Shown piece by piece: positions 1-10,000 of a stretch of DNA of 10,000 bases. Each line of letters opens with the position of its first letter. Positions within the stretch are counted from its first letter, which is position 1. The position numbers and the translations under genes were made by a program. The stretch comes from Rheinheimera sp. Its GTDB lineage: Bacteria; Pseudomonadota; Gammaproteobacteria; Enterobacterales; Alteromonadaceae. The stretch lies in assembly GCF_020217005.1 (NCBI RefSeq), contig NZ_JAIWOI010000171.1, positions 1 to 10,000 of the forward strand, given 5' to 3'. Under the pieces are notes generated by a model. The model did not search any database, was not told the DNA's origin, and saw only the letters and a program-made list of their open reading frames with translations.

Positions 1-507
1 CCTACTCATATCAACCGTAACGAGCAGTTGTTTCAGGCTGGTATTGAGTTTGCTAAAGCTGGAGGTGTTATTGATTTCACCACCAGCACTACAGCGTATG
101 ACTTACAGCATGGTGAAGTGGCTGCAGCTGAAGCTTTAGCCAGAGCGTTGCAGGCTGGTGTACCTGCGATGAACTTAACTTTAAGTTCAGATGGTAATGC
201 CAGTTTACCTCTGTACAACGACAAAGGTGAGCTGGTTGGCCTTGAGGTTGGCAAAGTACAAAGCTTGTATCAGGTTGCCCGCCAGGCTGTACTTGAGTAT
301 CAGGTGCCTTTAGCTGACGCTGTCACAGCTATTACTGCTGCCCCTGCAGCTGTATTGGGTCTGAAACAAAAAGGCCATATAGCGGCAGGCTTGGATGCAG
401 ATTTGGTGCTATTGCATAAAAATGATTTAACTATAAGTGATGTCTTTGCCAAAGGCCGTCAGGTTGTTAAAGCAGGTAAAGCTCTGGTCAAAGGTACTTT
501 CGAGTAG
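1..507 (+). CDS. iadA: Isoaspartyl dipeptidase (beta-aspartyl-peptidase), C-terminal part
   Basis: This is the last 168 residues of a zinc amidohydrolase that cleaves isoaspartyl dipeptides left by turnover of damaged proteins; it acts in the cytoplasm. The frame is open from base 1, so the 5' end (about 225 residues, compared with the roughly 390-residue E. coli enzyme) lies outside the window. The fragment opens with PTHINRN. By my recollection of E. coli IadA, its His (bases 7-9) matches zinc ligand His230 and its Arg (16-18) matches substrate-binding Arg233. The SSDGNAS motif carries the Asp (190-192) that matches catalytic Asp285. The spacing between these sites is about six residues longer than in E. 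coli, so a short insertion is likely. The C-terminus VKGTFE is typical of the family. Two stop codons follow in tandem (TAG then TGA). Zinc ligands encoded further upstream cannot be checked. Confidence 0.93.
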   Translation, partial: PTHINRNEQLFQAGIEFAKAGGVIDFTTSTTAYDLQHGEVAAAEALARALQAGVPAMNLTLSSDGNASLPLYNDKGELVGLEVGKVQSLYQVARQAVLEYQVPLADAVTAITAAPAAVLGLKQKGHIAAGLDADLVLLHKNDLTISDVFAKGRQVVKAGKALVKGTFE

Positions 508-674
508 TGACTGGCGCCTTGTTCAGCGGCAATGCTGCTATTGGCTATTGCTTTGACGATCAACCAGATAGAAAGCGCCAGAGCAAATCAACTCTATACG
601 GCCAACCCGCTAATCCTATTACTTTGGGAATAGCAGTATCGAAGAGTTGAATTTCAGAACCACAGTCCCAATTT

Positions 675-714
675 AGCGAATATCCGACAATTTTAGTCGG
701 GTATTCGCTTTTTT
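675..714 (+). terminator. Intrinsic terminator after iadA
   Basis: The arms 675-688 and 696-709 pair over 14 positions with a single G-T wobble around a 7-base AT loop. A run of six T follows (709-714). This fits a Rho-independent terminator for the iadA transcript, which would leave a 3' untranslated region of about 200 bases. Confidence 0.87.
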
Positions 715-782
715 CGTTTAAGCTATTCGAAAAAAATCAGCATATATTGCACAGATTTTATACCGGCCCCGGCGGCAAAATA

Positions 783-791
783 TGGTATAAA
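783..791 (+). promoter_or_regulatory. Possible extended -10 promoter for folE2
   Basis: TGGTATAAA fits an extended -10 element (TGn followed by TATAAA). No recognisable -35 box sits 16-18 bases upstream, where the sequence is GC-rich. The element overlaps the right arm of an inverted repeat, TTTATACC (757-764) and GGTATAAA (784-791). A start near base 798 would give a leader of about 60 bases holding the hairpin at 809-833. Inferred from sequence only. Confidence 0.33.
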
Positions 792-808
792 GTGCGCCAA
801 ATTTTAAG

Positions 809-833
809 TGGGGTCCTGTTGGACAGGACCCCA
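809..833 (+). promoter_or_regulatory. Perfect hairpin in the folE2 leader
   Basis: The arms 809-819 and 823-833 are exact reverse complements over 11 bases, around a 3-base loop (TGG). The stem is GC-rich and should be very stable in RNA. No T-run follows, so it is not an ordinary intrinsic terminator. It ends 15 bases before the ribosome binding site GGAG (849-852), so it may affect translation or mRNA stability. The function is not known. Confidence 0.55.
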
Positions 834-857
834 GCATTTGACGACATTGGAGTATTC

Positions 858-1784
858 ATGCCGACCACTATGCCAGATGTAGCTAACCATTCATCCGCCA
901 CCACTGAAGGTGTTTTGGAATGGGTTGGCATGAGCCATATAGAACTGCCACTGATGTTTAGTGTTGCAGGCGAAGCACCTCGCCAGGTCAGCGCCCGAGT
1001 TGAAGCTTTTGTAAACTTAAAAGATCCAAAAGCCAAAGGCATTCATATGTCCCGGCTGTATTTGTTATTGGATCAGTTATCGACTGAATCCAGTTTAAGT
1101 TACTCGACCTTAAGTGAGCTGCTGCACGGCTTTATCAGCAGTCATGAAGATTTAAGTACCCACGCTTTTGTGAAGTTTGATTTTGAACTGCATTTGCGTC
1201 GCAAAGCCTTGATCACTGAAAAACAAGGCTGGAAAGCTTATCCTGTAACTATCACCGGCCAGTTAAAAGATGGCAAGTTAGGTGTGGAGATGAAGGTCAA
1301 CGTGCCTTATTCATCCACTTGTCCTTGTTCAGCAGCTTTGGCTCGTCAGCTGATTCAGGAAGCTTTTGTGGCTAAATTTGCTGGTCACGCTCAGGTAAAT
1401 ACAGAACAGGTAAAAGACTGGTTGGGCACCACTCAGGGTATAGTGGCTACACCACACAGCCAGCGCTCTATCGCTGAAATAAAAGTCCAGTTAAACCACA
1501 AAGTGGCTGACTTCCCTGTAATTGCCTTAATTGACGCTATTGAAGATGCGCTGCAAACTCCGGTGCAAGCTGCAGTTAAACGCGCTGACGAGCAGGAGTT
1601 TGCCCGCTTAAACGGTCAGAACCTGATGTTCTGTGAAGATGCAGCCCGCCGTTTAAAACATGCCCTAAACCAATTGTCTGAATTTGACGATTTTTGGCTG
1701 CGGGTGAATCACTATGAATCACTGCATGCTCATGATGCTGTAGCAGTGACAGTCAAAGGTGTTTCAAACGGTTACCACGCATAA
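858..1784 (+). CDS. folE2: GTP cyclohydrolase FolE2 (type IB)
   Basis: Converts GTP to dihydroneopterin triphosphate and formate, the entry step to tetrahydrofolate and also to queuosine precursors; cytoplasmic. The protein has 308 residues, about the usual family length of 300. The N-terminus [10 protein letters not shown], the GIHMSRLY motif and the [11 protein letters not shown] motif are all characteristic. Cys155 of that last motif corresponds to the catalytic, metal-associated Cys of FolE2 (Cys147 in the Neisseria enzyme, from memory). FolE2 is unrelated in sequence to the zinc enzyme FolE (type IA) and can use other metals; in several bacteria it is induced by zinc shortage. The ATG at 858 is chosen because GGAG (849-852) stands 5 bases before it and the conserved N-terminus begins there. 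The frame stays open upstream, but across the leader hairpin and without family similarity. No clear Zur box was seen. The gene looks monocistronic, with terminators on both sides. Confidence 0.96.
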   Translation: MPTTMPDVANHSSATTEGVLEWVGMSHIELPLMFSVAGEAPRQVSARVEAFVNLKDPKAKGIHMSRLYLLLDQLSTESSLSYSTLSELLHGFISSHEDLSTHAFVKFDFELHLRRKALITEKQGWKAYPVTITGQLKDGKLGVEMKVNVPYSSTCPCSAALARQLIQEAFVAKFAGHAQVNTEQVKDWLGTTQGIVATPHSQRSIAEIKVQLNHKVADFPVIALIDAIEDALQTPVQAAVKRADEQEFARLNGQNLMFCEDAARRLKHALNQLSEFDDFWLRVNHYESLHAHDAVAVTVKGVSNGYHA

Positions 1785-1813
1785 GTTGCGCATAAAAATA
1801 TCGTTTAAATTAC

Positions 1814-1844
1814 AAAAAAAGGTCGCAACAGCGGCCTTTTTTTT
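1814..1844 (+). terminator. Intrinsic terminator after folE2
   Basis: GGTCGC (1821-1826) pairs with GCGGCC (1831-1836) with one G-T wobble around an AACA loop. Seven A precede the stem and eight T follow it (1837-1844), which extends the pairing. The hairpin starts 29 bases after the folE2 stop. It has A- and T-runs on both sides and could work in both directions. Confidence 0.87.
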
Positions 1845-1883
1845 CGACATAATCGACTAAAAGCCACAAAAAAGCCTTATTTC

Positions 1884-1898
1884 TGTAATTTAATTACA
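1884..1898. promoter_or_regulatory. Operator-like palindrome TGTAATTTAATTACA
   Basis: A perfect 7-1-7 palindrome lies between the folE2 terminator and the proposed gltB promoter, about 60 bases before that promoter's -35 box. AT-rich symmetry of this size is common for dimeric regulators. It does not fit the Lrp consensus well enough to name a regulator. The binding role is inferred. Confidence 0.3.
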
Positions 1899-1954
1899 AA
1901 ACACCACTAAAACAGCCTTCGATAAAATAGTCAGTTAAATGCGCCAGACTGGTC

Positions 1955-1983
1955 TTGCAATTTCCGTCCAATCTGGGTATATC
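1955..1983 (+). promoter_or_regulatory. Possible sigma70 promoter for gltBD
   Basis: TTGCAA (1955-1960) and TATATC (1978-1983) each match four of six consensus positions and stand exactly 17 bases apart. Initiation would fall near 1990 and leave a leader of roughly 295 bases. The pair lies inside an imperfect inverted repeat (1944-1952 and 1968-1976). Other AT-rich candidates nearer the gene (2093-2108) lack a matching -35 box. Confidence 0.4.
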
Positions 1984-2170
1984 TAATCGTCTATTTATGG
2001 ATAGACGTCTAAACGCCATAAAAACAACTATGCGGACCACCTAACTGACTGAAACAAGAGCTGTTGTTTTCTTTCAGGGATAAAAACGCCGATTATAAGA
2101 ATAATAATTCATAAATTTAACATTTTTACCCACACGCAATTGATATTGCTGCGCGGCAACAACTGATAGA

Positions 2171-2205
2171 GCCTCATTTATACAGCCTGGCTGTGCAACT
2201 GAGGC
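2171..2205 (+). promoter_or_regulatory. Hairpin in the gltB leader with a complementary downstream segment
   Basis: GCCTCA (2171-2176) pairs with TGAGGC (2200-2205). Inside it, ACAG (2182-2185) pairs with CTGT (2191-2194). The two helices are separated by a symmetrical 5x5 internal loop and capped by CCTGG. The loop with two flanking bases, CCTGGCT (2186-2192), is an exact complement of AGCCAGG (2240-2246), which lies 26 bases before the ribosome binding site. This allows a pseudoknot or an alternative fold. The regulatory role is inferred. Confidence 0.35.
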
Positions 2206-2284
2206 ATTAGAAGCTGGTTTACAAAGCAGCAGTTTCAGAAGCCAGGGGTATATTTATTTTACAGGACAGGTTGGAGGAAGAGTC

Positions 2285-8175
<5,891 letters not shown>

Positions 8176-8243
8176 TGTAAGTGCCGCCTGGCCGCACCAC
8201 CAATTACTTTGGCTAAGAGTTTTAAGAACATTTTGAAAGCGAG

Positions 8244-8276
8244 GGCATCAGCTAACACTGATGCCTTTTTGTTTTT
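8244..8276 (+). terminator. Intrinsic terminator after gltBD
   Basis: GGCATCAG (8244-8251) pairs perfectly with CTGATGCC (8258-8265) around a 6-base loop. It is followed by TTTTT, a G and another TTTTT (8266-8276). It lies about 70 bases past the gltD stop and separates the glutamate synthase operon from the next gene. Confidence 0.9.
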
Positions 8277-8358
8277 ATCCCAGCCCAAAACAAAAAACTA
8301 TTGCCATATCCAGCCTTATTTCAGTTAGAGTAAAACAAAACAACAATAAAAAACTGCT

Positions 8359-9387
8359 ATGAACAACTACCAGCCAAAACTTACAAAAGCACCAGCACAA
8401 CTGATCCAAAGTAATGGCCAGCCGGCCTTTGGCTTATTTGATGGCTCAATCCCGGATTTTAATCTGCGGGATTTTGTTTATCAGAATTTGATGGATAAAA
8501 AGGCCAGTGCCCTCTCCCGTTATTTTCACTATAAGCAGTTTCAGTTTATTTGCGTCACAGGTTCTGACTGGTTGCTGGCTGTGGCTATTGCCGATATCCG
8601 GTATGCCAATTCAGGTTTTGCCTATGTGTATCGTTTTGATACAAACCAGACTGTAAGCAGAGGCTTGTTATTGCCAGGTGCTTTGGGCTGCCAAATGAAT
8701 GATTCACCATCAAAAGGTGAAGCGAAACAACAGTTTGGCTCCTACAAAGTGACAATAAAAACCAGTCCGACACAGTGGCAATTGCATATAGATACCAAAG
8801 AGTTAAAAGCAGATCTAACCCTGAATAAAGCAAAGCAAACGCCTTTGGCTTTATGTGCTCCTACCGGCTACAACGGCTGGACTTACACCGAAAAATCCAA
8901 TGCCCTGGCGGTATCAGGCAGCCTGGAACTTCAGGGCATAGCTCTGGATTTAACTCAGGCTTTAGCAGGTTATGATTTCTCAGCAGGTTTTATGCGCCGC
9001 CAGACCAGTTGGCGTTGGGCCAGCATCAGCGCTGTGGTCGAAGGCCAAGCTTTTGGTTTGAATATGGCAGCAGGCGTCAATGAAACCGGGCTTTGTGAAA
9101 ATGCGCTCTGGTTTGACGGCCAGATCCAGCATCTAAGCCCTGCTTCTTTTGTGTTTGATCGTAAAGACGATACCAAAGCATGGAAAATCAGCAGCCTATG
9201 TGGCGAAGTTCAGCTTGAATTTCAACCTTTGTATTGTCGTCAGGAAAAGGTCAATATTGGCTTATTAGCCAGTAATTTCCGCCAGTATGTTGGGCTTTAT
9301 AGCGGCTTTGTGGCGCTGCACAATGGCAATACAGTGCAACTGAATCAAGTAAAAGGACTGGCTGAAGATCACTATGCTAAGTGGTAA
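8359..9387 (+). CDS. DUF2804 family protein
   Basis: A 342-residue protein that I recognise as DUF2804 (PF10974) from its C-terminal half: a Trp-rich stretch (WRWASIS, near 219) leading to GLCENALWFDG at 244-254, plus YNGW at 171-174 and QYVGLYSG near the C-terminus. Members have no established biochemical role. The alternation of short beta-like segments suggests a beta-rich, possibly lipocalin-like fold, which is inference. There is no signal peptide or clear membrane segment, so it is probably cytoplasmic. The ATG at 8359 has no good ribosome binding site (the upstream sequence is A-rich), so start and expression level are less certain than for its neighbours; a later start would remove conserved-looking sequence. 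It follows the gltBD terminator, so it must have its own promoter, but no clear one was found. The DUF2805 gene follows in the same direction. Confidence 0.8.
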   Translation: MNNYQPKLTKAPAQLIQSNGQPAFGLFDGSIPDFNLRDFVYQNLMDKKASALSRYFHYKQFQFICVTGSDWLLAVAIADIRYANSGFAYVYRFDTNQTVSRGLLLPGALGCQMNDSPSKGEAKQQFGSYKVTIKTSPTQWQLHIDTKELKADLTLNKAKQTPLALCAPTGYNGWTYTEKSNALAVSGSLELQGIALDLTQALAGYDFSAGFMRRQTSWRWASISAVVEGQAFGLNMAAGVNETGLCENALWFDGQIQHLSPASFVFDRKDDTKAWKISSLCGEVQLEFQPLYCRQEKVNIGLLASNFRQYVGLYSGFVALHNGNTVQLNQVKGLAEDHYAKW

Positions 9388-9405
9388 TACTATTGGTCTG
9401 GTTGC

Positions 9406-9433
9406 TGATCACTAACGTATTGAGCACTAAGAT
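9406..9433 (+). promoter_or_regulatory. Possible ECF-sigma (RpoE/ChrR-type) promoter
   Basis: TGATCA (9406-9411) and TAAGAT (9428-9433) are 16 bases apart, just upstream of the DUF2805 gene. They resemble the TGATC-type -35 and TAAGA-like -10 elements known for the Rhodobacter RpoE-ChrR system. The spacer may be shorter than usual, which counts against it. The presence of a ChrR-like cupin gene downstream is the reason for proposing it. Tentative. Confidence 0.25.
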
Positions 9434-9455
9434 CCACTGTAGAAGTAAAATTAGC

Positions 9456-9731
9456 GTGAGCACTATCAGTAAAATCCGTGGCTCTGAATATAGCCCTGAA
9501 GACTTATCCCGCATTATTGAAATGGCCTGGGAAGACAGAACCCCTTTTGAAGCCATAGAAGCTTTATATAGGCTAAACCAGCACCAGTTGATTGAGCTGA
9601 TGCGTAAAGAGCTAAAACGCAGCTCATTTGAGTTATGGCGAAAACGCACCACAGGGCGTACCACTAAACATTTAAAACTGCGCGCGCCTGAAATTAATCG
9701 TGGCTACTGCCCGACTCAATACAAGAGATAA
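9456..9731 (+). CDS. DUF2805 / TIGR03643 family small protein
   Basis: A 91-residue basic protein recognised as DUF2805 (PF10985, TIGR03643). The core runs from SPEDLSRIIEMAWEDRTPFEAIEA (residues 13-36) through MRKELKRSSFELWRKR (49-64) to GRTTKHLKLR (67-76). The segment TPFEAIEA to LIELMRKEL looks like a helix-turn-helix, so nucleic acid binding is possible, but no function is established. Start choice: the GTG at 9456 gives the expected length, with a weak AGAAG (9441-9445) ten bases upstream. An earlier in-frame GTG at 9381 would overlap the DUF2804 stop and add a hydrophobic, family-foreign stretch of 25 residues. A TTG at 9420 is a third option. The cupin gene follows after only 9 bases, so the two are likely one transcript. 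Confidence 0.82.
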   Translation: MSTISKIRGSEYSPEDLSRIIEMAWEDRTPFEAIEALYRLNQHQLIELMRKELKRSSFELWRKRTTGRTTKHLKLRAPEINRGYCPTQYKR

Positions 9732-9740
9732 ATCAACACC

Positions 9741-10000
9741 ATGACCTTATTACCCTGGGCTCAAATGAGCGCCGAAATTAATACGGATTTAAGTCAACGC
9801 GTCGTCCAAACCCCAGAACAAGTGCTCTGGTATGAGTCTCCTGCCAAAGATATTCACAGAAGGCCGTTGGACAGAATAGGCGCAGAAGTCGCCAAAGCCA
9901 CCAGCATAGTGCGTTATTTGCCTGGAAGTCAGTTTGATTCACATCAACATGGTGGTGGTGAAGAAATCCTGGTGCTTGAAGGTACTTTTTCTGACGAATA
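9741..10000 (+). CDS. ChrR-type cupin domain protein, N-terminal part
   Basis: The first 86 codons of a gene cut by the right edge of the window. Residues 40-58 ([19 protein letters not shown]) and the following stretch match ChrR-like cupins (PF12973). Cupin motif 1 is complete: Gly62, His68, His70, Glu74 and Gly81 with the canonical spacing G-x5-HxH-x3-E-x6-G, and the two His and Glu probably bind a metal. ChrR itself is an anti-sigma factor with an N-terminal zinc domain (H-x3-C-x2-C type) before its cupin. Here only about 40 residues precede the cupin and they contain no cysteine, so this is a stand-alone cupin and not a classical anti-sigma factor. The ATG at 9741 lacks a strong ribosome binding site and lies 9 bases after the DUF2805 stop, which suggests coupled translation. 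The C-terminal half is not visible. Confidence 0.85.
   Translation, partial: MTLLPWAQMSAEINTDLSQRVVQTPEQVLWYESPAKDIHRRPLDRIGAEVAKATSIVRYLPGSQFDSHQHGGGEEILVLEGTFSDE

Larger units (their letters stand above)
508..857. other. Intergenic region iadA-folE2
   Basis: This is a 350-base gap. Bases 508-674 show no convincing gene or promoter; a separated pair of complementary 7-mers (511-517 and 575-581) is probably chance. Bases 675-714 form the terminator that closes the iadA unit. Bases 757-791 carry an inverted repeat with an extended -10-like element, and 809-833 a perfect hairpin in the folE2 leader. The frame of folE2 stays open upstream to about 747, but nothing supports translation there. 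Confidence 0.7.
1785..2284. other. Intergenic region folE2-gltB, rich in inverted repeats
   Basis: This is a 500-base gap without a credible gene on either strand. It holds the folE2 terminator (1814-1844), an operator-like palindrome (1884-1898), a set of nested inverted repeats (1928-2051), a possible sigma70 promoter (1955-1983), an AT-rich stretch (about 2093-2130), several small hairpins (for example 2136-2149), a hairpin at 2171-2205 and the gltB ribosome binding site (2273-2277). In E. coli gltBD is controlled by Lrp and other global regulators, so a long control region is plausible, but no binding site can be assigned with confidence. Confidence 0.7.

Noticed and set aside
511..581. 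Complementary CTGGCGC and GCGCCAG as a possible large hairpin or sRNA
   Set aside because: Only seven bases separated by 57, with no supporting inner pairs, promoter or own terminator.
532..633. Small open frame of 33 codons with a hydrophobic start (MLLLAIAL) between iadA and its terminator
   Set aside because: No ribosome binding site, length expected by chance, no recognisable similarity, and it lies in what looks like the 3' untranslated region of iadA.
747..857. N-terminal extension of FolE2 of 37 codons
   Set aside because: It crosses the promoter-like element and the leader hairpin, is unlike the family, and the ATG at 858 has both a ribosome binding site and the conserved N-terminus.
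2140..2170. TTGATA with GATAGA as a gltB promoter
   Set aside because: The spacing is 19 bases and the -10 match is poor; the 1955-1983 candidate is better.
8301..8331. TTGCCA with TAGAGT as a promoter for the DUF2804 gene
   Set aside because: The spacing of 19 bases and the weak -10 match are not better than chance in this AT-rich stretch.

Overview
The window reads as chromosomal DNA of a gammaproteobacterium. The GltB and GltD proteins follow the Escherichia coli proteins almost residue by residue along their whole length, and the IadA C-terminus is also enteric-like. The codon style, together with folE2, DUF2804 and DUF2805 genes, suggests a Rheinheimera/Alishewanella-type organism. That placement comes from general familiarity and was not searched. 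All supported genes lie on the plus strand. No mobile element, CRISPR array, tRNA or rRNA was seen.

Layout. Bases 1-507 are the 3' part of iadA (isoaspartyl dipeptidase), followed by a gap ending in a strong intrinsic terminator (675-714). folE2 (858-1784) encodes the type IB GTP cyclohydrolase; its short leader carries a perfect 11-bp hairpin, and it ends at a terminator (1814-1844). A 500-base gap rich in inverted repeats leads to gltB (2285-6751) and gltD (6763-8175), the two subunits of NADPH-dependent glutamate synthase, with their own terminator (8244-8276). The last part holds a DUF2804 gene (8359-9387), a small DUF2805/TIGR03643 gene (about 9456-9731) and the 5' end of a ChrR-type cupin gene (from 9741, cut by the window edge).

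How the genes work together. GltBD is one enzyme: GltB releases ammonia from glutamine and channels it to 2-oxoglutarate, while GltD brings in electrons from NADPH. folE2 starts folate (and queuosine) synthesis, and iadA recycles damaged isoaspartyl dipeptides; neither has an evident functional link to gltBD. The DUF2804/DUF2805/cupin group has no assigned function. DUF2805 and the stand-alone ChrR-like cupin are probably co-transcribed and may belong to a photo-oxidative (singlet oxygen) stress set, but this is inference from family context.

The window is mostly ordinary housekeeping sequence. The parts most worth a second look are the gltB leader, the folE2 leader, and the DUF2805-cupin pair with a possible ECF-sigma-type promoter. 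No clearly new biological system is demonstrated here.
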